Origin: CAWDNM01 sp964521195
GTDB taxonomy: Bacteria; Actinomycetota; Coriobacteriia; Anaerosomatales; JAAXUF01
Direction of reading: 5' to 3'
Assembly (NCBI GenBank): GCA_964521195.1
Contig: CAZFRE010000010.1
Span: forward strand, 1-58,476
Length of the DNA stretch: 58,476 nucleotides
Under the pieces are notes generated by a model. It did not search any database and was not told the DNA's origin. It saw only the letters and a program-made list of their open reading frames with translations. Positions 27,454 through 34,551 of this stretch are shown in pieces. The position numbers and the translations under genes are program-made. The number at the start of each line of letters is the position of its first letter. Position 1 is the stretch's first letter.

Positions 27454-27654
27454 CTACATACCGGTCCAGCCAGAGAATCCCTTGTGCATGACACCGGGGT
27501 TCTCGGTTCCGGTAAAGCCACCCATCTCCTGTGCGTGCGTAGCGTGGTGCTGACCGAAGTCGCGGCCAGCGCCCTCGGCACCAGTGGCGAACGCCGGTGC
27601 GGCGACGGCCAGAGACAGAGCGGCGGCCAGAACAAAGACGGCAAGCTTGTTCAT
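27454..27654 (-). CDS. Small exported protein, His/Met-containing
   Basis: 66 residues from ATG 27654 with GGAGGACTCTC upstream. Signal peptide MNKLAVFVLAAALSLAVAAPAFA; the mature part is only ~43 residues (GRDFGQHHATHAQEMGG, VMHKGFSGWTGM). The His/Met content beside a CopB gene suggests metal binding, but the sequence belongs to no family I know. Convergent with copB. Confidence 0.75.
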   Translation of the reverse strand: MNKLAVFVLAAALSLAVAAPAFATGAEGAGRDFGQHHATHAQEMGGFTGTENPGVMHKGFSGWTGM

Positions 27655-27877
27655 GAGAGTCCTCCTCAACGTGATCTCGGCAACTGCCAAGAATCATTAC
27701 TATTTCAGTCGGGTATAGAGCATCCACCGTGCCACAACCGCCTGTTTGGCGCACCCGTCTGGTGCGATTTGCTGAGGCCTAAATGACAGGCCCGCAGGAG
27801 CGGCCCCTAGGACTGTGAGTCCCCACGCCTACGCCACCCAGGTTGCTTAGTCGAGTGGGAGCGCCCTTCCGGTGCCC

Positions 27878-28006
27878 CTACTCAGCCTGCATGCCGCCCC
27901 AGTAGTCGCGAATCGTCGCAGCAACATGTGAATGCGGCTTGCCCCTGAGGTCCGCCTTGAGCTGAGCTGGCAACGGTAGAATGTTCTCGGCGAGGAACCC
28001 GCTCAT
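27878..28006 (-). CDS. Possible 42-residue ORF
   Basis: ATG 28006 follows AAGGAG by only one base. The product (SGFLAENILPLPAQLK .. VAATIRDYWGGMQAE) has plausible composition and is in the same frame as the J-domain-like gene, 23 codons past its TAG stop. It may be a real small gene, a remnant of a longer C-terminus, or chance. The 27655-27877 gap on its other side shows no gene. Confidence 0.3.
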   Translation of the reverse strand: MSGFLAENILPLPAQLKADLRGKPHSHVAATIRDYWGGMQAE

Positions 28007-28072
28007 ACTCCTTGTCCTGCTGTCGGATCGAGACATCGATCGGGCACTGGGGTCCGACGAACCGGAGTAGTA

Positions 28073-28486
28073 CTACTCGTCGGAGATTCTTGCAGCTGCA
28101 GCGGTCTGCACTCGCCGCGAGAGTGACGCCGTAAGGTCGGACACCTTCGCACTTGCCCCAGCAACAAGCACCGTCGCCTTGAGTGTGGTCTGCCAAGCCG
28201 ACCGTCCGACTTCTGCCCAGTCGACATCAGGTGCGACGTCCTTGGCGAGGTCGATTGCAGAGTCCTTGGCCTGGATGAGCCGTGCTCCCGCATCGTGACC
28301 GAGACGAACCGCATCGTAGGAACGACGCAGAGCCACATCTCCGAGAACAGCATGTGCAGCGTGCAGATCCGCCGTACGACCACGACGAGCCTTGCGGGCA
28401 GCGAGCTGCTCCTCGAACGCGGCTTCGATCTCGACTTGCTTCGCACCCGGCTCGAGGCCGAGCGTCTTGTAGTGGTCAGCCTTCAT
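28073..28486 (-). CDS. J-domain-like protein lacking the HPD motif
   Basis: 137 residues from ATG 28486, preceded by GGGAGGGAG. Residues 4-62 follow the DnaJ pattern: DHYKTLGLEPGAKQVEIEAAF at helix I-II and AHAVLGDVALRRSYDAVRLG at helix III-IV. The HPD loop is replaced by ARRGRTADL, so it should not stimulate Hsp70 ATPase in the usual way. The C-terminal half is Ala-rich and helical. The gene lies in the RadC/YraN-like module of the island and follows a leader hairpin at 28539-28564. Confidence 0.7.
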   Translation of the reverse strand: MKADHYKTLGLEPGAKQVEIEAAFEEQLAARKARRGRTADLHAAHAVLGDVALRRSYDAVRLGHDAGARLIQAKDSAIDLAKDVAPDVDWAEVGRSAWQTTLKATVLVAGASAKVSDLTASLSRRVQTAAAARISDE

Positions 28487-28538
28487 GGCCAACTCCCTCC
28501 CTACTGTCCGGCATCGCTGCCAAGACAAACGAAAGAAC

Positions 28539-28564
28539 GGGCCGCCACCCGAAGATGACGACCC
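28539..28564 (-). terminator. UUCG-loop hairpin before J-domain-like gene
   Basis: Minus-strand RNA forms an 11-bp stem GGGTCGTCATC / GGTGGCGGCCC with a UUCG loop, followed by GUUCUUUCGUUUG. Several pairs are U-G and exist only in this direction. It terminates the radC-like gene or acts as a leader element of the next gene, whose start is 53 nt downstream. Confidence 0.8.
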
Positions 28565-28597
28565 GCCCTACTGACACACCGTGAACTTGAAGCGCAC

Positions 28598-29218
28598 CTA
28601 CATCAGACCCAGATCCCGAAGCGACGCGTGCTCGTCACCCCCAATGACGACGTGATCCAAGACCTCGATGCCAAGAACGTCGCCGGCCTTCACGAGCCGA
28701 CGAGTCAGCTGGATGTCGGCGCCACTCGGAGTTGGATCGTTCGAGGGATGAAAATGGCAGGCGATGACACTCGCGGCCCCGAGCTGTATCGCCTCCCGAA
28801 ACAAGATCGATGGACTCACGATGGATGCGTTCAGCGATCCGCTCGAGATAGGAATCACTCGGAGCAACATGTTCTTTACGTTGACCGCAAGTGCCCAGAA
28901 GCGTTCTTGATCGATTCCAACGCATAGCGGGCGCATGATCTCCGCGACGTCGTCCGGAGTGCTGACGACCCTCCCGCGACGTGCGGCACGAGCGTGAAGA
29001 CTCCTACGACCGAGCTCGACGGAAGCCTCAAGGCGAGCGAGACGGCGATCTCCGACGCCACAACCTTCGCGGGCGACCTCTGCGAGCGGGGAACCGGACA
29101 GCCAGCCTTCACTCATCGTGGTGGCAAGCCTGATGACGCCCTCGTCGGAGGGGCGCATCCCGAGCACGAGCGCCACCAACTCGACCGTGTCAAACTGCTC
29201 GATGGTGTATGTAGTCAC
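28598..29218 (-). CDS. RadC/JAB-domain family protein
   Basis: 206 residues from GTG 29218 (AAAGGAG 5 bases upstream). The N-terminal helical part (residues 1-90) precedes the RadC/MPN (JAB) fold with its metal signature CHFHPSNDPTPSGAD (H-x-H ... S ... D) near residues 154-168 and a typical C-terminus (LDHVVIGGDEHASLRDLGLM). RadC-like proteins are frequent on mobile elements; a role in DNA processing is suspected but the activity is not established. Its N-terminal phrase MRPSDEGVIRLATTM recurs as LRPSDEAVAWLSSVI in the gene at 30582. Confidence 0.88.
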   Translation of the reverse strand: MTTYTIEQFDTVELVALVLGMRPSDEGVIRLATTMSEGWLSGSPLAEVAREGCGVGDRRLARLEASVELGRRSLHARAARRGRVVSTPDDVAEIMRPLCVGIDQERFWALAVNVKNMLLRVIPISSGSLNASIVSPSILFREAIQLGAASVIACHFHPSNDPTPSGADIQLTRRLVKAGDVLGIEVLDHVVIGGDEHASLRDLGLM

Positions 29219-29243
29219 GACAACTCCTTTCGAGAATGCAGAA

Positions 29244-29269
29244 GGCCCAGCCGCCGAAGCGACTGAGCC
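29244..29269 (-). terminator. UUCG-loop hairpin before radC-like gene
   Basis: Minus-strand stem of 11 pairs GGCTCAGTCGC / GCGGCTGGGCC with UUCG loop, followed by UUCUGC. Located 26 nt before the GTG start of the radC-like gene and after the internal recombinase. Confidence 0.75.
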
Positions 29270-29374
29270 CTCTGACCTGCGTGTTTAGATTCCGGTTAGG
29301 TCATGGTGCGATGATGCGATGTGGTGGCCGGTCCGCTCTGCACCCTCAGGAGGCCGGCCTCCGCTGCTTCCGGG

Positions 29375-30280
29375 CTAGGAACCGGCGATCAAACGCGACA
29401 TGTCGGCGACGGCATCACCGCCTGCACCGTCCATGAGGTGTCCGTATTCGGACATCGTCGTGTCGAAGCTCGCATGCCGAGCGAACTCCTGTACCACCCT
29501 CGGATGAGCACCACTCGCGATCAACGCTGCGATGCTCGAATGCCTCAGCTGGTGAAAGGTGCACGGCTCGATACCTGCCTTGATGCAAGCACGCCTCAAC
29601 ACCCTGTTGGGCGTCCCGTCATCGAGAGGACTCCCGTCAAAGCGGCAGAACACCAAGCCATCGACCGAGTCAGGCACCTTCTCCCGTCGTTCGAGGAACA
29701 AGGGCACCAACTCGTCAGCCATGGCTACAGCGGCGTGGCTCGCCACCGACTTCACAGTGTGTTCGACGCCAGAGCGCATGGAGCGCACGAAGGCAATCTG
29801 CCGGCGCTCGATCGAGACCGACGACCACCGGAGAGCCAAGCACTCGCCCTTGCGAGCGGCTGCATACATCGGCAGAGCCAGAAGCAACGACCAAGTGCGA
29901 GGGCAGGCATCCAGTGTGGCCTTCATCTCGACTGGCGTCAGGAAGCGCTGCTCCTTGCGGAAGTGCCTCGGAGCCGTGACCTTCATCGCCACGTTGGTGT
30001 CGACTAGATCGAATGCGACAGCGGTCTTGAGCACCGCACGGAGAACAGCCAGATGGTTGCGTACGGACCTCGGTGAGAAGCCGCTTTCCACCTGATGGGC
30101 CATGTACTCCTGGATCTCATCAGGCGTGATCTCAGACACAGTACGGCCGGCGAAGGATGGCAGCAGATGCAGCCTCAACAGGGACGAGTACTCGGCGACA
30201 GCCGTGGCCTTCAGCCTCAACGGCGCCACCTGAGTGATCCAGCGTTCAGCGAAATCACCGAACAATACAGACTCGGACAA
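29375..30280 (-). CDS. Second tyrosine recombinase (island interior)
   Basis: 301 residues from TTG 30280, chosen because GGAGGTGATC lies 7-8 bases upstream and no in-frame ATG has a site. SAM-like N-terminal domain (residues 5-90) and a catalytic domain with Arg in AARKGECL (~145), HQLRH (~243), ARHAS (~265) and Tyr in SEYGHL (~278): all active-site residues present. It differs clearly from the att-adjacent integrase. Its target is unknown; no second pair of att repeats was found by eye. It could be a remnant of a nested element, a resolvase, or a phase-switching enzyme. Confidence 0.9.
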   Translation of the reverse strand: MSESVLFGDFAERWITQVAPLRLKATAVAEYSSLLRLHLLPSFAGRTVSEITPDEIQEYMAHQVESGFSPRSVRNHLAVLRAVLKTAVAFDLVDTNVAMKVTAPRHFRKEQRFLTPVEMKATLDACPRTWSLLLALPMYAAARKGECLALRWSSVSIERRQIAFVRSMRSGVEHTVKSVASHAAVAMADELVPLFLERREKVPDSVDGLVFCRFDGSPLDDGTPNRVLRRACIKAGIEPCTFHQLRHSSIAALIASGAHPRVVQEFARHASFDTTMSEYGHLMDGAGGDAVADMSRLIAGS

Positions 30281-30581
30281 GACGATCACCTCCAGAAACG
30301 AGAAGGAGCGCCACGGATGAACCCCGCGACGCTCAACAGAATGGGAAACGACGCCTGAGAGCAGCCCTGCCAAAAGGACCGATGACTTGGCCCGGTGCTC
30401 AAATGGAACGAGACACCGAACCGATCCACATCGGTCCACGCGGACGGCGCATACGGACTCGCGATAGCCGGTCAAAGTACTTCAATAGCTATATAGCGAC
30501 CGGCTCCGCAGAGGACGTCCTAGCGACCGACCGACTTGAGAACGGCAGGGCAACAGGCGTCGAGAGAAATGAGAGAAGCGC
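30281..30581. other. Gene-free stretch with dyads upstream of internal recombinase
   Basis: About 300 bp. An inverted repeat CCGGTC ... GACCGG (30468-30503) encloses two palindromes, AAGTACTT and GCTATATAGC (30488-30497). AT-rich centre and position upstream of the recombinase suggest a promoter/operator; no gene is evident on either strand. Confidence 0.45.
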
Positions 30582-31022
30582 TCAGACGAGACTGAGGCGC
30601 TCCAGTTCGATGGGTGCGCCAACTTGGGCGATGAATGCATCGACGTGCATCCCGAGTTCGTTGGCGATGGCATCGGCTGTCCAGAACGACATGCGGCCCT
30701 TGTGTGCGAGCACACTGGCGAGTCCCTCGCACTTGCCGATCATTGGACCCACCTCAACGAGCGCGATGCGACGCATCCAGAAGAACTCCTTGAAGCGTGC
30801 TCCGTCGATGTGGACGCTGCCAGCATCCTTGGCACGTGGAAGACGGTGACCACCTTGGTGAGTGGCCTCATAGCGGCGCGACAGCTCCATGACGCCGGCC
30901 ACCTTGACCGGGTCGGTGATCACTGACGACAACCAAGCGACCGCCTCATCGGACGGACGCAGGTTCACGAGCAGCTCGACGATCTCTCGATCGCGCAAAC
31001 TCCTGACTTCGTTGGGGCTCAT
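30582..31022 (-). CDS. Hypothetical protein sharing an N-terminal motif with the RadC-like protein
   Basis: 146 residues from ATG 31022 with AAGGAGGAAG upstream. The N-terminus (REIVELLVNLRPSDEAVAWLSS) resembles residues 10-35 of the RadC-like protein at 28598. The C-terminal ~100 residues are not JAB-like and lack the H-x-H metal motif (FFWMRRIALVEVGPMIGKCE). No family assigned. A strong hairpin lies 31 nt upstream. Confidence 0.75.
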   Translation of the reverse strand: MSPNEVRSLRDREIVELLVNLRPSDEAVAWLSSVITDPVKVAGVMELSRRYEATHQGGHRLPRAKDAGSVHIDGARFKEFFWMRRIALVEVGPMIGKCEGLASVLAHKGRMSFWTADAIANELGMHVDAFIAQVGAPIELERLSLV

Positions 31023-31052
31023 GACTTCCTCCTTCAAGGTCGGAAGGGCAAG

Positions 31053-31084
31053 AAGGCCCCGAGCCATCAAAGGCTCAGGACCTT
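31053..31084 (-). terminator. Leader hairpin before gene at 30582
   Basis: Minus-strand stem of 13 pairs AAGGTCCTGAGCC / GGCTCGGGGCCTT with a 6-nt loop. It lies only 17 bp beyond the yraN-like terminator at 31102-31126, too close for a promoter between, so it is more likely a leader/attenuator of the downstream gene than a second simple terminator. Confidence 0.65.
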
Positions 31085-31101
31085 CCCCCGCAAACAGAAA
31101 T

Positions 31102-31126
31102 GGCCGTACGGGTTGCCCGTACGGCC
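31102..31126 (-). terminator. Terminator of yraN-like gene
   Basis: Perfect 11-bp stem GGCCGTACGGG / CCCGTACGGCC with a 3-nt loop. On the minus strand it is followed by AUUUCUGUUU, a reasonable U-tract. Confidence 0.8.
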
Positions 31127-31174
31127 TCGGTAGTGCGAACGCCCCGGAGATCGGCTCCTGTGACGTCTGACGTG

Positions 31175-31537
31175 CTAGTTCACGGTGTTGATCGCGTCAC
31201 GATGATGACGCAGCAGTGCCCGATCCTCGCTGATGACGAGCAGATCGATGCGATCGAACCGCCACGTTACGTCATGCAGGTCAGCGAACTCTAGGTACGC
31301 CTCAGCGATCCTGCGAATACGACGTGCCATCGCGGCGGACACTGCCTGGCTCACCTTCTGCCCGGCAGCCTTGCTCGTCTTCACGTCCGTGACTACCAGC
31401 GTGTCTCCATCGAACGCAATGATGTCGACAACGCCGGCGTCACAACTCCACTTACGCTCGACCACGCAGATACCTACGCGCTCGAGATACGCAGCTGCGG
31501 CATCCTCGCCTCGCTGCCTAAACGACTTCTTGGTCAT
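31175..31537 (-). CDS. YraN/UPF0102-like putative endonuclease
   Basis: 120 residues from ATG 31537, preceded by AAGGAGGTGAAG; upstream in-frame codons are spurious. Pattern: GEDAAAAYLERVG, then AGVVDIIAFDGDTLVVTDVKTS, corresponding to the GE[IL]D..a.d...vFVEVK nuclease-like core of UPF0102. Here the first acidic residue is Val and VEVK reads TDVK, so the active site is altered but retains two Asp and the Lys. Restriction-endonuclease-like fold expected; host YraN function is itself unclear. Element-borne paralogue in the RadC module. Confidence 0.85.
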   Translation of the reverse strand: MTKKSFRQRGEDAAAAYLERVGICVVERKWSCDAGVVDIIAFDGDTLVVTDVKTSKAAGQKVSQAVSAAMARRIRRIAEAYLEFADLHDVTWRFDRIDLLVISEDRALLRHHRDAINTVN

Positions 31538-31629
31538 GTTCTTCACCTCCTTCACGAATGGACTCAACAAGCTGGAACGCGGCATCACCTGCCCTTCCTC
31601 CTGACGGGCACCCTGCCCTGAACGACAAA

Positions 31630-31657
31630 GAAGCCCGCCTCCGAGGAGACGAGCTTC
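31630..31657 (-). terminator. Leader hairpin before yraN-like gene
   Basis: Minus-strand stem of 12 pairs GAAGCTCGTCTC / GAGGCGGGCTTC with CTCG loop, followed by UUUGUCGUUC. U-G pairs fix the direction. 93 nt before the yraN-like start codon. Confidence 0.75.
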
Positions 31658-31753
31658 ATCACGACCTACCTGAGGGGTAGGGGGCACCTATCTGGCGGAT
31701 CCGGATCTCAGATGTACTAGACCCCCTTCAGATACTGGAACCAAGTTTCAACC

Positions 31754-31864
31754 CTCGACACCCTTCGCAATACCCGTCGCTTCGCTCCGGGCGGGGATGC
31801 ACGAGTCGAGAAGCCTTTCAGAATGTCCCTGCGGGTTCTGCAAGGTCAGACGCACTCGTGCGTC
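31754..31864 (+). ncRNA. Candidate structured RNA (unassigned)
   Basis: A closing stem CTCGAC (31754-31759) / GTCGAG (31805-31810) encloses CCCGTC / GGCGGG (31773-31778, 31790-31795). Two more hairpins follow: CAGAA..TTCTG (31819-31840) and GACGCA-CTCG-TGCGTC (31849-31864). The inner U-G pair fits the plus strand. No known RNA family is recognised; it may equally be terminators plus chance. Confidence 0.3.
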
Positions 31865-31904
31865 CTAGCAGCTGTGTTCAACGGAGGGAACCCGTCGCGA
31901 TCAC

Positions 31905-32513
31905 TTAGCAGGCATCACCCGTGCGTTCGTCACGAACCTCGCGGAGGATGCCGATGCCGCCGCGAACCACGATGACAGCGATGACTCCGCCGATGACAAG
32001 GTCGGGGATACGCGTACCCAGTACGAGGACCAACGCCCCTGACACGATGACGCCGATGTTGGCTATCACATCGTTCGCCGAGAAGATCCATGAGGCCCTC
32101 ATGTGCACTCCGCCATGGCGGTGCTTCGCTATCAGGGCGAGACAGGTCACATTCGCCGCGAGGGCCACCGCACCGACGATCATCATCAGGGCGCTGACGG
32201 GCTCACTACCCACCACGAACCTGCGTGCCACTTCGAGCAGCACGCCCAGGCCAAGAGCGATCTGCACGATCCCGCTGGCAGCTGCCGCGTTCAACTGGAT
32301 CCGCGAAGATCGCCCGACGGCATAGAGCGCGACCGCGTACACGGACGCATCGGCAAGCATATCGAGGGAGTCCGCCAGCAAGCCGGCAGCGTCCGCGAAC
32401 CATCCCATCAGTGCTTCCACGATGAACATGAGGGCGTTTAAGGCCAGAAGGACCACGAGTGTACGTCGCTCGAGTTCGGCCGCTTCCTGGAACTCATTGT
32501 CTGCGTCGCACAT
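31905..32513 (-). CDS. Cation diffusion facilitator-like protein without C-terminal domain
   Basis: 202 residues from ATG 32513. Six TM helices; the TM2 metal site reads LLADSLDMLADA and the TM5 site ASWIFSANDVIANIGV, where the usual His/Asp pair is N-D/N. It ends just after TM6 (GGIGILREVRDERTGDAC) and so lacks the cytosolic ferredoxin-like domain of canonical CDFs. Short forms of this kind exist as a separate cation-transporter subfamily. Starts 6 bp after the stop of the full-length CDF gene, so co-translated. Confidence 0.88.
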   Translation of the reverse strand: MCDADNEFQEAAELERRTLVVLLALNALMFIVEALMGWFADAAGLLADSLDMLADASVYAVALYAVGRSSRIQLNAAAASGIVQIALGLGVLLEVARRFVVGSEPVSALMMIVGAVALAANVTCLALIAKHRHGGVHMRASWIFSANDVIANIGVIVSGALVLVLGTRIPDLVIGGVIAVIVVRGGIGILREVRDERTGDAC

Positions 32514-32519
32514 AGGCCC

Positions 32520-33419
32520 TCATTCCTTGTCGCAACTCAGACCCGTGCAAACACCGGCTGTCTCGGTTTCTATCGTCGCGTGCTCCACCCCGAACTGATC
32601 GTGAAGCCGCGACTTGAGTTGCTTCACCGTCTCCAGCCGTTCAGGCTCAGTGCGTTCGCATGGGAGAACCACATGTGCGGACAGCACGATGTTGCTAGAC
32701 GTCATGGCCCAGACATGCAGATCGTGTACGTCTTCGACCAGTGGGTGCTCCCTCATCGCAGACTCCACCAGTGCCAACTCGACTCCGTCAGGCACGCCTT
32801 GCATGAGGATGTTCGCGGCGGTGCGCAGGAGGCCCACAGACTCCTTTATCATCCATGCGGCAAGGATCAGAGAAACGATCGGGTCAACCACGAACCACCC
32901 GAACCAATACATCAGGGCTCCAGCTATGAGTACGCCGAATGAGGCAACCGAGTCCGACACCAAATGGAGCACGGCACCCCTGACGTTCAGGTTCGACCCG
33001 TGCCCTCTGAGTAGCCATGCGGCCACCGCATTGGCGACCATGCCAAACGCGGCGAATGCCATCACAAGCCCCCCCGCAACCGGCTCGGGGCTCGACAGCC
33101 GCTTGAGAGCCTCCACCGATACGAACGTGGAAACCGCGATGAGGCTTGCGGCATTCAGTACCGCTGCGAGCACTTCGGCACGCTGGAACGCGAAGGTGTA
33201 CCGGGGACTCGCCGGTCGTTTGGATATGCGGAACGCACCGTAGCTGAGACACAAGGCTGCGACATCCGTCAGGTTGTGCAGCGCGTCTGCGATCAGAGCG
33301 ATACTGCCGGCGAGCACGCCGCCGATGAGCTGTGCCGTGAGGATCACGATGTTGATCACGATGCTTGCGAGGAGCTTCGGGCCAAGTCGCCCGTCCGAGG
33401 TGTCGTGTGAGTGAGCCAT
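32520..33419 (-). CDS. czcD: Cation diffusion facilitator exporter (CzcD-like)
   Basis: 299 residues from ATG 33419 (CTGGAGACA upstream). Begins MAHSHDTSDG; six TM helices with TM2 ADALHNLTDVAAL (H-x3-D) and TM5 LHLVSDSVASFGV (H-x3-D), the Zn/Cd/Co site, then a cytosolic domain (VEDVHDLHVWAMTSSNIVLSAHVV) with the metal-binding HDLHVW motif. Exports Zn(II), Cd(II) or Co(II) by H+ exchange. Divergent from the arsR gene across an SmtB-type operator, which should repress it in the absence of metal. Confidence 0.95.
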   Translation of the reverse strand: MAHSHDTSDGRLGPKLLASIVINIVILTAQLIGGVLAGSIALIADALHNLTDVAALCLSYGAFRISKRPASPRYTFAFQRAEVLAAVLNAASLIAVSTFVSVEALKRLSSPEPVAGGLVMAFAAFGMVANAVAAWLLRGHGSNLNVRGAVLHLVSDSVASFGVLIAGALMYWFGWFVVDPIVSLILAAWMIKESVGLLRTAANILMQGVPDGVELALVESAMREHPLVEDVHDLHVWAMTSSNIVLSAHVVLPCERTEPERLETVKQLKSRLHDQFGVEHATIETETAGVCTGLSCDKE

Positions 33420-33496
33420 TGTCTCCAGCCTTGATCGGGGCAGATGACGTCGAGGTTGACGACACCGCAGACTGAAGACTACCCTGATACAAACAA

Positions 33497-33512
33497 ACAT
33501 TCAAGCGAATGT
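33497..33512. promoter_or_regulatory. ArsR/SmtB-type operator
   Basis: ACATTC-aagc-GAATGT, perfect 6+6 dyad in the 123-bp divergent gap between czcD and arsR, with a further GAATG half-site at 33515-33519. The arrangement matches SmtB/ArsR operators (imperfect 12-2-12 around TTCAA/TTGAA). Confidence 0.75.
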
Positions 33513-33542
33513 CCGAATGATACCTGCGCTGAGAGGATCCCT

Positions 33543-33902
33543 GTGGCTTCAGTCGAACGCATCCCCCATTGCGATGTCGAATGCGTGCACTCCGAGGTCG
33601 TGCAAAGCCTCGCCCCACTGGTGGACGGGCTCGACGGCGTCGGTGAGACCATGTCGATCTTCGCGGACGATACCCGCTTCAAGATCCTCGTCGCACTGAG
33701 TCGGTCGGAACTGTGCGTGTGTGATGTCGGCGCACTCGTGCAGGCGAGCAGTTCGAGCGTTTCGTACCATCTGCGCAACCTGTTCCGCGTGGGGGTGGTG
33801 AAGTATCGACGCGAAGGCAAGCTCGTCTACTACCGGCTCGCGGACGATGCAGTCTCGAAGCTCATTGGCGAGGTCCTTCACTACACCGGTCGTGAGCAAT
33901 GA
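33543..33902 (+). CDS. ArsR/SmtB-family metal-responsive repressor
   Basis: 119 residues from GTG 33543 (AGAGGATCC upstream); the longer ATG reading at 33444 overlaps the operator. Winged helix with SELCVCDVGALVQASSSSVSYHLRNL, where CVC in helix alpha-3/R gives the alpha-3N-type metal site of CadC/ArsR members, then a wing RREGKLVYYRL. An extra N-terminal Cys pair (HCDVEC) resembles CadC alpha-3N ligands, favouring Cd/Pb/Zn sensing. Probably controls czcD and its own operon. The stop overlaps the next start (ATGA). Confidence 0.93.
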   Translation: MASVERIPHCDVECVHSEVVQSLAPLVDGLDGVGETMSIFADDTRFKILVALSRSELCVCDVGALVQASSSSVSYHLRNLFRVGVVKYRREGKLVYYRLADDAVSKLIGEVLHYTGREQ

Positions 33903-34528
33903 GCGTTTTCCTTGACATGCCAGCCGCCCTGTACGCCGGACTTCTCTTTGCGGGCTATGCTGCTCTCTGGTCCTTCAAGCGAAGGAGCCAAAGGCTCACG
34001 ACTGGGATCGATCCCGATGTCTTCGCGCGGCGCCCTTCCGGCGGGCTACAGGGCTACATGTCCAGTCTGTCACGCGCCCTGAAGTGCTACGTGGTCTTGC
34101 TCCTTGCGGCGCACGCACTGCTGCCCACGACTGCGTGGGGGCTGGGGCGACTAACGCTACTGGACCGTCCAGGAGTCGATGAGATCGGTCTTCTCCTCGG
34201 CGGGGCAGGCCTCACACTCTGTTGGTTGGCCCAGCGAACAATGTCGGCCTCATGGCGGGTCGGCATCGACGATACCAGCCCCACTGAACTCATCACCGCA
34301 GGTCCGTTCCAACTCGTCCGCAACCCCACCTACACGGGGCTCTTCGCCCTCACCCTCGGGTTTTGGCTGATATGGCCGACGTGGGCAGTGCTGACGTTCG
34401 CTCTGCTCTTCGTGGTCATGCTCGAAGTGCAGGTACGGTGTGAGGAGGAGTACCTACTCCGGCGGCATGGTGAGGACTACGAGTTGTACTTCGCCCGCAC
34501 CAAGAGGTACATCCCCGGCGTGTACTGA
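33899..34528 (+). CDS. Isoprenylcysteine carboxyl-methyltransferase (ICMT/PEMT) family membrane protein
   Basis: 209 residues; ATG 33899 overlaps the arsR stop by 4 bp, so translation is coupled. Five or so TM helices; the SAM-binding ICMT signature is GPFQLVRNPTYTGLFALTLGFWL and CEEEYLLRRHGEDYELYFARTKRYIP. Such proteins often accompany metal-resistance CDF genes, where their substrate is unknown. Its expression under the metal-sensing repressor suggests an envelope modification during metal stress, by inference. Confidence 0.9.
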   Translation: MSVFLDMPAALYAGLLFAGYAALWSFKRRSQRLTTGIDPDVFARRPSGGLQGYMSSLSRALKCYVVLLLAAHALLPTTAWGLGRLTLLDRPGVDEIGLLLGGAGLTLCWLAQRTMSASWRVGIDDTSPTELITAGPFQLVRNPTYTGLFALTLGFWLIWPTWAVLTFALLFVVMLEVQVRCEEEYLLRRHGEDYELYFARTKRYIPGVY

Positions 34529-34551
34529 ACTGCGTGTCTCGTGAGGTCAGT

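Larger units (their letters stand above)
31538..31904. other. Gene-free stretch with several hairpins
   Basis: 367 bp between the yraN-like and CDF genes. It holds the leader hairpin 31630-31657 and a compact multi-hairpin segment 31754-31864 described separately. No supported gene. Confidence 0.5.

Noticed and set aside
27882..28196. 104-codon minus-strand frame overlapping the J-domain-like gene
   Set aside because: No ribosome site; overlaps better-supported frames; composition unlike neighbours.
30382..30849. 155-codon plus-strand frame
   Set aside because: Antisense to the supported gene at 30582 and lacks a ribosome site.
31745..31765. GTTTCAACCC motif resembling the start of a CRISPR repeat
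   Set aside because: It occurs once; there are no regularly spaced copies and no cas genes in the window.
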